Positions 11,214 to 23,026 of a stretch of DNA of 64,000 nt are shown here, one piece after another (position 1 is the stretch's first letter; the number at the start of each line of letters is the position of its first letter). The notes under the pieces were generated by a model. That model did no database searches. It saw nothing but the letters and a program-made list of their open reading frames with translations, and was not told where the DNA came from. The translations under genes were made by a program, and so were the position numbers. The DNA lies in contig OX359250.1 of NCBI GenBank assembly GCA_947179485.1, positions 26,484,654 to 26,548,653 of the forward strand, read 5' to 3'. Source of the stretch: Allacma fusca (Eukaryota > Arthropoda > Collembola > Symphypleona > Sminthuridae).

Positions 11214-12942
11214 ATGAGTGTATTAATTACCAAAATACTCTCAAGAAGATTGCTCAAATATCCACAAAATTATGGGATCATTAGCACAATATCAAAAGCT
11301 CATGTGATCTTCCGAGGCTTGTGTAAGTAAATTTCTTCTTATGACAGGATTGAACTTAGAAACAATATTTTTTAATTGCTTTGTACTGTATTTTGTATAG
11401 TTGTGTATGGTACAAGCATAATATCAAAAGGAATATTTTGCTATTGATTTTTTAGTATGCACGATTTTTATTTTTAATTTAACTCCTACGGCATATAATT
11501 TATTATTATTATATAAATTTTTTATGTCATTTACAAACTGTTGGCCCTTTTTCAGGTACTTCCGAGAGTGGAGTTAACTTGAGTATATATGAAAATCAAG
11601 AAACAAGAGTGTCCCCTTTGTGGCTACGACATCATTGCCAGTAAAGACTACTAGAATAAAATACTTTTAAAAGTATAAGTTAAGTTGAAGTAACTATTAT
11701 ATTTTGAAAAGAATTCCTGAATGTATGTAGATGCCAAAATTGTGTACATCCCTCAACTCATCAGAGAGTGCTTGTCCCTGGTGACCTAAGAAACAGCTCG
11801 ACGGTAAAAAGCGTCACATTGGATAAAAAATCTGTGGAGGAAAACATCAAAATTGTTTGGAACGATGACCATGTTTCCACTTATAAGATAAAATGGCTGC
11901 AGGACAATATCGGAGATATCTACGCCAGCCTCAATGGATCTGATAATAATAATGTGGACTCAACAACGGACATTTCTGAAGTTTCAGTCAATTTTGATGA
12001 CTTCCTGAACAACAACAATCGAGGGTTACAAAAATTCATGGGACATATCCAGAAATTTGGATTCGCCCTTATAGTGGACGCTCCTCCTGATACCGTGTCG
12101 ACTAAAAAGGCAATTGAACGGATTGCTCAGCCCCAAGTTACAATGTTTGGGGGATTGTATGAATTTCAATCTGATTTGAAACATGCTGACACAGCTTATA
12201 CCTCGGATTATGTCCATTTGCACACGGACTGCACGTATTTTACAGAACCGAATGGGTAAATAATTAGCTTGTTAATATTTTCTACGTAATCAGAGCCAGG
12301 AAGTCTTAATATTAATTAGTATACTCTTTTAAAATTTAATTTTCAACGTTTGGCAGCCTACAAGTTTTCCACTGCTTGGAACATATTGGGGAAGGTGGCA
12401 TTAATTCGGTTGCTGATGGGTTTAAAATTGCTCAAGAATTTTCCCGAGAATACCCGGATCAATACGAAATTCTAAAGAGTATCCCTGTCCCATGGCATTA
12501 CATTGATCCCGGGAAATACAGTTTTTACAATGTTGCTCCAATTTTGCAACACAATCCTTACACGGACAAATTACAATGTCTAAGGTACTCGCTTATAGTA
12601 TACAGATAAAAACAAATTTTAAACTTATCAAGTCTGAACTGAAGCTCAAAATTTGGCTGTCGTGACAGGTACAATCCTCATGATATGGCTCCACTAAATA
12701 CCATACCATTGGTTAACGTATCCGAATTTTACGAAAGCATTATTAATTTCTCGGATAAGCTAGAGAAGAAGGCAGTTTGGTTCAAGCTACAACCGGGAAT
12801 GATTCTCTTTACTGATAATTGGAGAGTTCTTCATGGACGTAGTGAGTTTACAGGATCCAGGAAAATGTGCGGGAGCTACATCACTAGGTCAGACTGGTTG
12901 TCAAAATTTAAAGTTATGTTTGGTGAGTCAAGTTTAAATTGA
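11214..12942 (+). CDS. TMLHE: Trimethyllysine dioxygenase, mitochondrial
   Basis: Five exons (11214-11322, 11556-11640, 11767-12255, 12357-12584, 12669-12942) give 394 residues. This Fe(II)/2-oxoglutarate oxygenase makes 3-hydroxytrimethyllysine, the first step of carnitine synthesis. Residues 1-36 are rich in R, K, S and L without acids, as in a mitochondrial presequence. An N-terminal WLRHHC segment matches the family's N-terminal domain. The Fe ligands are H217-T-D219 (VHLHTDCTYF) and H359 (NWRVLHGR); the RKMCGSYITR arginines fit 2-OG binding. GLQVFHCLEH and FTGSRKMCG favour TMLHE over its paralogue gamma-butyrobetaine dioxygenase. The last exon reads to a stop, but GTGAGT lies within its end (near 12921), so a slightly different C terminus is possible. 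Confidence 0.88.
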
Positions 12943-14152
12943 ATAGCAAAATTATGTTAAGAAAGTTCTTTTGCCCGGTTTTATTTTGAAACTGACTATT
13001 GTTGTAAAGGTAATGTGCAGAATTGATTAAATGCTTGTACATACTTGATTGGAACACTAATAAATTATTTTAAACGTAATGTTAGCAAATAAACTATTAA
13101 TGTTTATGCTCCAACTCAACTGTGTACATAAATACATCTTTTTATATTTTCATGGCATTGCATTGACTCTCATTTCTATGATTCTAGCGTAGACAACAAT
13201 AATTATTATTTTTGGCTGAAAAATGTTCTGAGAAGTATTATACTAGTTCCCGGAGTGTATTGTTCCAGAACTGAACCACTTTGCGACAAGGTGCTTTTGC
13301 ATTACTGAATGTTAACTATTCATAACAACAGAAAATTAAGAGTACTGCGTCTTAAGTGTCATCCCCTAAAATTGAAAAATGAGTTTGAAGTAACATAAAG
13401 CAACACAAATTTTTATAAAAATTTACGGAGGAAAGATCAAATGGTAGCTGGGAAGTTACCAAACTGAAAAAATGTTGAAACATAAAGGAAGATTGAATTC
13501 CCGTGAAAACATCCCAGATGGATTTTTAACAACAGGGACTTGATTCTTGAATCTGGTTTATTACTTTGGAGATACTTTTTTGATAACTCAAAGAGCACAT
13601 AATTTTAACAGATTGTTCAAAAATTTTGGGCTAGTTTTTATCCATAATTTCTCCAAAAGTTAAATAAAATATTCAAGTTAAATGTATCTATTTTGCATTT
13701 TTTTCTGATGAGAAAGAACATTATGTTTTTAATAATTTTTGTATTAATAATATAATGATTCGAGACTTTAGAAGCTATTTTGTGTTAATTTTAATTGAAA
13801 CTGCTTATTAAATAAATATAACAAAGTAGTTCGACGAATCGATCCCTCGGCTTTGTTCTCCATTCTCGGAATTACAGCTAAGCTATCCTTAATATGTAAA
13901 CAGTTATGTAATGAGCCATTGAGTACATGTACACAACATTAGCGTGCGTGCCTGTGCGCGCTTACGCGTGACCAGGACGGGGTTTTGGGGAGCAAAATTT
14001 CCCGGCGAACATATCCTTCGAAACCGAAATCGAAACTTACGAGGGAGTCACTGTTGCCAGAACTTAAAACGCCAGTGCTAAGGTTTCGGACTTTATTTCT
14101 TTGGATAAAGCTTCAAAAAGCTTGTTTCTTTTCCACGGATTGCTCGCCTATT
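12943..14152. other. TMLHE 3' region and SMYD promoter/5' UTR
   Basis: An AATAAA hexamer at 13059-13064 is a plausible TMLHE polyadenylation signal. From about 13940 the base composition changes to CpG-rich (gcgtgcgtgcctgtgcgcgc), which suggests the promoter or transcription start of the SMYD gene. An open frame at 13985-14233 covers the SMYD start codon in a shared exon and is mostly 5' untranslated. Confidence 0.5.
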
Positions 14153-16697
14153 ATGAATTATTCCATGGGGTACGCTGGAAATAATTACTCGCATTCACCC
14201 GGTTCAGGAGTTGGGGGTAATAACATGCTGTAATGTTTTACGTTTTGGGCAGCTCTCTCACCGTCATTATGAATACTATTGTAAGAAACCCTCAAAAAGT
14301 TTAATATGATATGAGGCTAATTTAGATTTTTCTGTACGCTTGTATGTTACAGGACATTATCATGGCCATGCACAGCCACATCAGCAAGATTCACAGAACT
14401 ACGACCCGCACCGAATCGGGGACACTCATGAATCAAATTGGCCCCTCCGTTGCAATAATTGTGGAAATGTGGCAGAAATTTTTTGTCCCAGATGTGAGAA
14501 CGTCGGCTACTGCTCAGAAGCACATTTACTCGAAGATGAAATGAATCATAAGGCTAATTGCATGCCTGAACAGAATTTTACGGAAGTCAATCGAATGCCT
14601 GATTCCCACCAAGTTCATAGTATTTCCAGTTCTAATAATTTGAATGCTGGGGAAACAGTTGCAAAAATCAGACCAATCATGATGGCACCCCATGATAAAA
14701 ATCAACCTGGTCCTGCAAATAGCTCCCTCTGCTTTGGCTGCAGCAAGTGGTATCCTACGGGATCTTACCAGTGCTCAATGTGCGGCTGGCCAGTTTGCTC
14801 TATGCATTGTGAAGCGGTATAGACAATAAAACTGGTGTTGCTTATTTTCTATAAAAAAAATTTGGATGTAATAATTATACATATCATTATCGTATGTTAC
14901 ACAGAATTCACTTCATTCCACTTATGAATGTGAGATTTTTCATTTGGTCAACGTCCCAGGGTCGATGTTTCCAGGAATTTATGATATCGTGCTTACTCTT
15001 CGATGCATAATTATGTTGCGGAACAGCAATGATGAATCACCGATTCGTCAGTCATTTCGAGACTGGAATTCCTTTAAATCGAACGTTAAAAACTTACCAC
15101 ACCTACCGCCCGTTCCGGGACAACTTCAGAGTGTTGCTGAGAATTTCCTGTCAAAAATCTGCCATTTGAATTTTAACCTGGACAAGAGCTGCTCACCAGA
15201 ATTCATTCAACAGGTGCTGACTTTTGTTCATGCAAATTCTCTGTGCCAAGAGAATAAGGCGTCTCCTTATGATTCTAACCATATCCGGAATTATCACAGG
15301 TACGAGGCCTAATAATATGAGTCCAGGGACTTAAAAATCATGATTCCTTGAAATTATTCCAGCGTCAAATATGTAATACCGTACAAATTCGCGTATGGCC
15401 AAAGCTGCAACCCAAATACGCACTGGACAATTAATTACGCTCCCAGCCTGCGGGAATCAAACCTTCATATTTGGGCGACTAATATTTTGAAGATTGGGGA
15501 CGCATTAACAGCCTGTTTTAATCAAATTTTCCCTGAGCTTGGAACTCATGAGCGCAGGACTTTGCACATGCTCCATTTCCAAAGAAAATGTGAATGTCCC
15601 CGTTGCAAGGACCCGAAAGAGCTAAACTCCTACGCCTCGGCTGTAAAATGTAAAAATTGTTCCGACGGCCTCCTTTTGCCTCTGAATCCTTTGGAGGATG
15701 GGAGCATATGGAAATGTGAGAATGCTTCTTGTGGTCAAGAGATGGAGCCTCAAGTTGTTTTCAATAGATTCCATGAAATTATTGAAGATATTCACGAAGT
15801 GAGGCATTGCATCGGTTCCCTTATGAATCTCATCAAAATACTTGAGTTCTCCCTTCATCCTCAGCATTATTTGATAGCTAAAGCTGCGGACCGTGTGGTG
15901 GAACTGGGGTGGTTAGATGTGAGGAGTAAACCTTTCAAAACCTTAGATTTTTACGATTTCCAACCCCTCTATAAAGCCGCGCGCATCTGCCTGGACTTTG
16001 CGGATGCCGTTTCACCTGGTCTGACTAAGCATAGAGGTACAATCCTGAATTAACACTATAAAAATAATATTATCAGGTAAAATTGCTCCACACATACTGA
16101 AAAATAACCTTTAAATAGTTTCCTTCTAATATGGATGTTTACAATTCACAGCAAAATATATTTTCATGCTGCAAATGGTTCACGGGTTAGCTGAGACCCA
16201 CAATGCAGTGTACCATTTTGGAAAGGATGAGTTTGTGGAAGGACGACTGATTCGACAAAAATTCGACAAAATCTACTTGTACCAGCAGGAATTTTATAAA
16301 ATTGCTCAGCTTGAAAAACCTGGTTCTTGTTTACACAGTTGGTTGGAAACTCTCGCTAAATCAAAAGGTTCCCTTTGAAAACACTTCCCAAAAACTCTTT
16401 GAATAAGCCACCAGGCCCTTTTGAGGGTGGGCTTGTTATCGACTGTAACTTGTGCTACGAATATTGAATCTTTTATGTCACCTAGATGATCTCAGTGAGT
16501 TACTGCGGACGACAGCCCAATGGCGAGCTTTCAATGGATACGAGTTAGAGCGTCTCAAGCGAGCATTTTCTTACTACACATCTGAAGTTTATGAGCCTAA
16601 TTTACCCCGTGATTTATGTGTGGACGTCAGTCACATTGTTTTTTATATTGACCCAGCTCCCTTCAGATTCGAATATAAAACGTTTTTTGGATTTTAG
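14153..16697 (+). CDS. SET and MYND domain protein (SmydA-like)
   Basis: Six exons (14153-14216, 14353-14816, 14905-15299, 15363-16036, 16152-16367, 16486-16697) give 674 residues. A MYND zinc finger lies at about residues 52-90 (CNNCG...CPRC...YCSEAH...H...C). A second Cys-rich cluster (CFGC...CSMCGWPVCSMHC...ECEIF) is typical of arthropod SmydA proteins. Then come the split SET domain with SCNPNTHW, the post-SET CECPRC zinc motif and a helical C-terminal region. SMYD proteins are protein lysine methyltransferases, but the insect SmydA group is divergent. Here the usual NHSCxPN is GQSCNPN and the GEE...Y element reads GDALTACFNQ, so activity is uncertain. The last exon (DDLSELLRTTAQWRAF) is joined by phase only, through a weak donor (GTTCCC). 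Otherwise the protein ends at 16378. Confidence 0.78.
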
Positions 16698-16843
16698 TTG
16701 TGCGCAGAACGTTATAAAAGAACTTACAGCAAGAATTAATAAACTATGTGATACCGCAAAAAACAAAAAAACAAATCGGGCATATGCCTTGAGTAATAAT
16801 ATTTCATTAACTGTTATTATTACTGATTTCATATGGAAAACTA

Positions 16844-19800
16844 TTAAGATGATCTGAGGTAAAACTGATTAAATTTTCGGTAACAATCAACGAAACTGAC
16901 GCAGCAGCGCCGTAATTTTCGAATTGCATAGATAATAATACAAAAATTGGAACCATCTTCCGCGTAGTTCCATCTAGGTTTCTTTTTCTTTACGGATTTC
17001 CGAATGGCCGCAATAAGCGTGTACTGTTTGTCAAACCGGAAGTTGCTACTAATCTCGTACGTTTCATTTTCATTTTTACAGCCAGAGTCTACCAGAGCCT
17101 CCACAGTTTTGCAGATGTGATTCAGGTCGTTCTATAATAATATTTCGAAATAATAACTAATTTTATATATCTTGGATTTATGTTGCTTACATTTATTCAA
17201 ATGTCCTTACCTTGCAGGTAACATCAACAGGAAGTATCCTCTGAATATAATTAGGGCAGGCAAAATTTCCCTCAGCTTGAAAGTGTTCCATGATTTTGTA
17301 CACTACTTTAGAGTGGTGATCATGCTGTACTTAAAAAAATTAACCCAAAATAATGCGGTAACTTTATAACCATTAAGAGTTTGTTATAGAATACAGTTCT
17401 TCATTTTTATACCTTAGCTTTAAGAAACACTAACGTAGGAACTTTAGTACTCAGACAGCATTCCACAACTCGTCGCTTCAAGACTTGAATTTGAGGTGTC
17501 ACCAACGGAAGGTCCTTGGCCTCAGCAAGAAAATCAAGGAGCTTGTGCTTGTCTTGTTCCATAAACGAGGTAACAACAAAATTCTTTTTTGACAAATAAA
17601 CTATCTCACGGAATTTAGAGGGAAGTACGGTAGACAACGTGAGCAAAGCTTTATTAGACGCAATCCAGTGAGGAGCCTCATCCTCCTCAGATGCTACTTT
17701 ATTTCGCCATTCATTCATTGCTCTCAAAGCGTATAGCTGTTGATTACTAAACACGCTCTTGTATTTTAGTACCCAGGAGACTCTGTCGGGTTGTACATAA
17801 TGCTGATAGAGAAAAAATATACGGAGGGGTCATGATGATGTTTTCAAAACGGACAAATATATTGGAATTAATCTCATTTAAAAACCTCTCACCACACGAC
17901 AAATATCTTTTGAATTCTCATACACTTGGTACAGTATATCCCGACAATTGACGCTGAGCAATTTCTCCTTCTGCATATCATAAAGTTTCAAGAGGTAATG
18001 AGATCTGGATCGAGCATAGTCAGTCATGGATTTTGGAAGTGGGCTAAATGACGTAATGAAAACAAAACCTTGAACAAAAATATTATCCTGAGGTTTTTTG
18101 TTTTTTACAACCAGTAATTTTTATATCATTCAGTTTAACTTGTTTACGATTACCAACCGAATTCTCCAGTCAGCTTTTTTAAATCTGGTGTTGAATTTTA
18201 GGTTCAAATATTCCTCTAAGAGTTGATCTAAAGAAAGGGATTTCCTAGTCTTTGAGCATTGAATGACCTTTTCAGCTTCGGAGGAATCATACAGACCAAC
18301 CACGTAGATACCAAAATCCTTCTGAAGGTACTCAATATCTGTTCTGCAATTATGAGCCACCTGTATGAGCGAATTATATGATTTCAAAAAAAAAATTATT
18401 AGGTGTAGATTGCTTTACATACACTGCAAATCTCTCATTTCACCTTTAAAACGCCTGGATGAGTGAAGTAGATATTAAGCTTTTGAAGCAAATCTCTCAG
18501 ACCAAAGCAGTCAACGATATAGTCCTTGTACCTTGTACTTATTGCAATAACACATGTAAACCCATAGTAGCTCCGATTGGAGTGAAGAGTTGAGAATCCA
18601 AATTCAGTCACTGATTTCAGATCTTTAATTAAGATGTCAAACCTCCCCTCTGTATGGATGATATTGTAGGGAGTTTCATGCAATTGACGCAACTGGTACT
18701 TATCCGTGAGACGCATAAATGATGATTTAGATTTCGGTATCCAACGATCAATTTCTACTTTGTATGGGTTTTCGAAACTGAAAAATATTTAGCAACTGTT
18801 TAAACATATTAGATCACTACAACTATTGTAGCCAGGAATTTTATAAATTATTACAGTGAAGCTATTAACAGTATTAACACACTAAATTCTCTTCGTTGCT
18901 GGATCCAGAATCTCCTGCAAGCTAAGTTTCATAATAGCATTTGGTTTTAAGGTGATTCTTGGAATAAAAGGAGAGCCGTCATTCAAGTATGGAGTTCTGA
19001 AAATGTTCTTAATATTTGGAGGAATGTCCTCTACGTTCTCATACTTTTTTATATTAATGGACGTAGTGTGTGAGGACAACAAATTCAAAGAATTTTCCTT
19101 CGTATCCTTTTTTGAATGCTTGGTGGATTCGGTTGGTGCTTTCGATTTTGTTTTTGGTCTGCTACTATTTGTACTTTTTGATTTAATAGTTGACGGGGAT
19201 CCAATTTTGTGATTACAACATAATTGTAAACGAATTGAAGTAGAGCTGTCAGAGCTGCTATCAGTCATTGGAATGGTTTCTACAGCTCTTGGCTTCTCTG
19301 ATTCTACTTGTATTTCTTGATCCACGATCTCAACGTTTTTTGAGCATCCTGGACTTCCTGGGTCCTCATTGTTGTTTTTATCTGTAATGATCTCTTTCTC
19401 CGGCCTGGGAGAGCACACATCTGTAATAGTTGACTGTGAATGAGTCGAAGTCTCTGCGTTATGTTTCCCATCTCCGATTGTAGTCGAGCTGTCATCAGAT
19501 TCTTTATCCATGTCATCATCAGGACTTATCGACAACTTGTCGCTGGAGGATGTTAAAATGCGGGTAAGCTCTGAGATTATCGAGAGTGAAGTGGTAGATG
19601 TTCGGGATGACCGATTGATAGAAGGACTGCAACTCGCCTGCTCACTGCTTTCGTCAACGTAGAATTTTTCAAACAGATTCAACATTTCATTCAGTTTTGC
19701 TGACTTGTCAACAGACTTTTCAATCACCACCAAGAAACCCCGTTCACCGCACTTTAATTCTGGAGTTTTCCTCTTGGACAAACTCGGTGTACACAGTTTT

Positions 19801-19868
19801 TGTTGTAACGAGTTTCCACTGCATTCTTCCTGATAATCCTGGTCCAAGTCAGAATCACTTGAAGGCAT
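16844..19868 (-). CDS. Rrp6/EXOSC10-like protein with degenerate exonuclease site
   Basis: Seven exons (18883-19868, 18444-18777, 18158-18360, 17893-18043, 17413-17802, 17211-17324, 16844-17131) keep phase and give 821 residues. Residues 1-328 are Ser/Thr/acid-rich and look disordered. The core follows EXOSC10: FENPYKVEIDRW, then TPYNIIH, YYGFTCVIAIST, DIEYLQKDFGIYVV, KADWRI-RPLP and YARSRSHYLLKLYD, followed by an HRDC domain (about 575-655). EXOSC10 is the nuclear-exosome 3'-5' exoribonuclease of the DEDDy type. In this protein the motif I D-x-E is replaced (F390, T392) and the motif III aspartate is R521; only D448 and Y517 remain. It should therefore be catalytically dead and may act as a scaffold or regulator. 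The tail-to-tail neighbour is the SMYD gene, 146 bp away. Confidence 0.8.
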
Positions 19869-21544
19869 TATGTAGCACTCCTGTTATAATAATCATTTAT
19901 TGCATTAAGTAAAGACTTTGACTTTTTCGCAGAAGTTTTAACTTATTCAAGTAATGCCAATCTTCATTTTTCAAAGCAATAATTTTGTCTGTGTGCATAA
20001 CTACAATAAACTACAACATTTCATATTTCGTTAAATTGTGCATTCGTGTATTGAAACAAAACATTACTTTAGAATCTAATAGTCTACATCTAACAGTGTT
20101 TTACGTAGTACGTGTTATTATAAATCTAACAAACAATCCAAAGGACGTACCAAAATATGTGCACAAGTCCACTGTAAACTTTTTCTGAAGAGAAGGAAGA
20201 CTAAAATGTCAATACGCAAATATGATATTCTATTTTTTTGTACTATTGCAAATCACAAGCAAGTTTTTTACGACTGCGAATTTTTTGGATAAATTCATAC
20301 CGTGGAAACGAACATGTATATATTTAATAATAAAAATTAACAGCAAAAAATAATTAGTTTAAAAAAAAACAATAATAGTTCAAAAATAACTGAATAAAAG
20401 GTTAAAGATAAATTAGTTGACGCCCGAAAAAAATTAAAACAAGATGATATTCAGAGGTATTAGAACACAAATTTGATATTCAAATAGAAAGCATGATCAA
20501 GTAATGCCGTGTAAGCCGAATAGTAATAATTTATGGAGTCATGCCCCAGTTAGGACAGCGATATTGCAAGGACATCCTCAAAATATTTTAAATAATAAGG
20601 GTGTTCTTCGCTTCTGGTGACCATTTTCTTCTGAAAAAAATTAAGTACCACAGAAAAATATAGGTGTAATAGTAATAATTTTATGCACCACAAAATCCTT
20701 CAGCGCTGAAAAACCAAAGCTTTTGGGCATAATGTTGTATTTACTTTACGATACTGATCTATAACAAAACAAAAATTAATTAATTGTATACAGTTAACTT
20801 TAATGCATACATGCATGCACGTAATCTTGTCAGCGTTGTCACTGAGTTGTTGGTTCAATTTGTGCATATCTATTCATATATGTACTTATATACATGATTA
20901 CCTAATTCAGGTTCAGGTCTATTAAATATTAATATAATTCAAACTAATATGAATAATTACATGTATTGGTATTTTTTGTAAACTGGTTTGTTAACCTTTC
21001 ATCAGCTACAATTTTTGTAGAAATTAGGGTTGCTTTGCACTTCATTCCTTAACAAACCAGAGATTACGTTTCCAATTTTATTTGAAACCTAATATTGGAT
21101 GTGATTGTTGTTGCTATACATTTTTAAGCTGTTTGATAATTTCCTGGAGGTCATGTAAGGAGCGGTTCATTGTTCATACAGTATTTCATTCCCCCAGATT
21201 GTAGCAAAATATCAGTGCCTTAAGAAATGGTTAATTATGAATTGAAAACATATTTGCTGTACTTTTGGTAAACACCATTGTGATGTCAGCTATTAAATAA
21301 AACCTATTTTTCCTCTAACCTTGTCATGTAAGATTGTTTATCAGATTACAGCCATCTTACTTTTAAAACAATCGAATTTTAAAGCCGGAATAAGGACATT
21401 TTCCTTCTTGTACCTTCAATGTATATGTTCTTTGACCACATAAAATATTTTAATCACTCTAATAAATCGCTGAAAAGGCAATTGCAAAGTATGCTGATGT
21501 CATATTAGTCCGTTGTTCTCAGAACTACCAGATATCTCGTCCAA
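19869..21544. other. Intergenic region between divergent genes
   Basis: AT-rich sequence with no supported coding exon, RNA gene or transposon terminus. The flanking genes are transcribed away from each other, so promoters for both must lie here. No motif was recognised. Confidence 0.45.
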
Positions 21545-23026
21545 ATGGCTAATGTGTTGCGAATTACAAAAATACTCCAAAAACGATTCCATCTTGCTGT
21601 GTATTTTACAATAATTGCATTGTTGTTTATTCAGTTAGAACAAGCTAGGTCTGAGGTCATTTCACAAAAGCTGAAAGATTCTGTCGCAAAAAAAAACCTG
21701 GTAAATATCTTGGTGACATTTAAAAACCGTCCAGGAGAGACAGTAGCCCGAATTGCTACACAAGTTAGGTCAACCCAAGATCGTAGTAAGAAATTAACGC
21801 TTTTATCCGATGAACTTGAGAATGCTGCTGTCCAAAATCAGGGATCCGTAATGAAGCTCTTACAAGGTGAACAATCTAATTTGAAATACCGTTCTCTTTG
21901 GATAACAAATCAGATTGCCGTACGAGGAGCCTCGATGGAACTCATCAATAAAATTGCATCCGTACAGGAAGTTTTGAATATCACCGAGGCGGTACAGTTT
22001 ACGATGAGATCGTTTAATGGTTCTTCGACTCCAGAATCTTTACCTGAGAGTTCAACACCTGAATTGAAATCACCTAATTGGGGTACAGACTACATTCAAA
22101 CGGATGAGGTATGGAAGATGGGATACGATGGATCAGGCATAGTCGTCGGCATTATTGATACTGGTGTCATGGTTGGACATGATAGCCTTAGAGAAAATTA
22201 TGTTGGGACACAAAATTATGGCTGGTTTGATCCCGACCAGAATAGAAAGTACCCAGTCGATGTAGAGGTGGGTGGGCATGGTACATCGTGCTTAGGGGTT
22301 GCTGTCGGTAGTTTTGGTTTCGGAGTAGCTCCAGCAGCTAACTGGATGGCATGTCTAGTATCGGATAACAAGGGTATCTGGCACGAGGACTGGATAATCG
22401 AATGCATTCAGTTTATGCTGTGCCCTACTGACTACAAAGGGAGCAACAAGAATTGTGCAAAAGCCCCTCATGTGATCAACAACAGTTGGTACTATCCACC
22501 AGGTGAAGATGACACCATCATCCGCGAAATAACCCCAATTTTAGTTATGTCCAACATTATGTTTATCTTTTGCATTGGAAACGTAGGGCCTGGTTGTGGT
22601 ACAGCCAGTCCTCCAGGAAGCTATCCGGAGTTCATCGGCGTTGGGGCAACAGTGTATGACAATCAAACAGCCAAATATTCAAGCAATGGTCCTGGTTATA
22701 ATGGAGTGATAAAGCCAGATTTAGTTGCGGGTGGAGACTATGTTTATACTCCAGCATCAGTGATGGAAATTCACTACTTGGCTGCTATTGGTACAAGTTT
22801 TTCTGCTCCAGCTGTCGTGGGAGTCATTGCTTTAATGTTGCAAAAAAACCCTACCTTGACGAATGAGGAAGTTAAACAAATCCTACTGAATACTACGACC
22901 ACCGACATAGAAGCATATAGTACAGAAGGATGTGGCGGAATTTCTACTGATACATTTCCAAACAACCAAATTGGATACGGAATGGTAAATGCTTTAAAGG
23001 CAATTAATAGGGTTCCAGCTTTATAA
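21545..23026 (+). CDS. Secreted subtilisin-family (S8) serine protease, bacillopeptidase F-like
   Basis: Single uninterrupted frame of 493 residues. A signal-anchor or signal peptide lies at about 17-35 (FHLAVYFTIIALLFIQL). A pro-region (about 36-150) contains the bacillopeptidase F-like stretch SLWITNQIAVRGA...INKIASVQEV, an inhibitor-type propeptide. The catalytic domain has D205 (VGIIDTGV), H245 (GGHGTSC), the oxyanion N346 (CIGNVGPG) and S418 (IGTSFSAP), so the full triad is intact. It should be an active secreted endopeptidase, perhaps digestive or defensive. Lack of introns, where most neighbouring genes have them, plus the bacterial-type family suggests old horizontal transfer or retroposition; this is inference. 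AATAAA at 23036-23041 follows the stop. Confidence 0.9.
   Translation: MANVLRITKILQKRFHLAVYFTIIALLFIQLEQARSEVISQKLKDSVAKKNLVNILVTFKNRPGETVARIATQVRSTQDRSKKLTLLSDELENAAVQNQGSVMKLLQGEQSNLKYRSLWITNQIAVRGASMELINKIASVQEVLNITEAVQFTMRSFNGSSTPESLPESSTPELKSPNWGTDYIQTDEVWKMGYDGSGIVVGIIDTGVMVGHDSLRENYVGTQNYGWFDPDQNRKYPVDVEVGGHGTSCLGVAVGSFGFGVAPAANWMACLVSDNKGIWHEDWIIECIQFMLCPTDYKGSNKNCAKAPHVINNSWYYPPGEDDTIIREITPILVMSNIMFIFCIGNVGPGCGTASPPGSYPEFIGVGATVYDNQTAKYSSNGPGYNGVIKPDLVAGGDYVYTPASVMEIHYLAAIGTSFSAPAVVGVIALMLQKNPTLTNEEVKQILLNTTTTDIEAYSTEGCGGISTDTFPNNQIGYGMVNALKAINRVPAL

Noticed and set aside
13985..14233. 82-residue ORF as an independent gene
   Set aside because: It overlaps the start exon of the SMYD gene. 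The internal ATG at 14153, spliced at 14216, gives a consistent SMYD N terminus.
16452..16697. Separate small gene after the SMYD protein
   Set aside because: No start context or promoter is visible. The acceptor at 16484-16485 joins in phase to the SMYD reading frame, so it was treated as a probable last exon.
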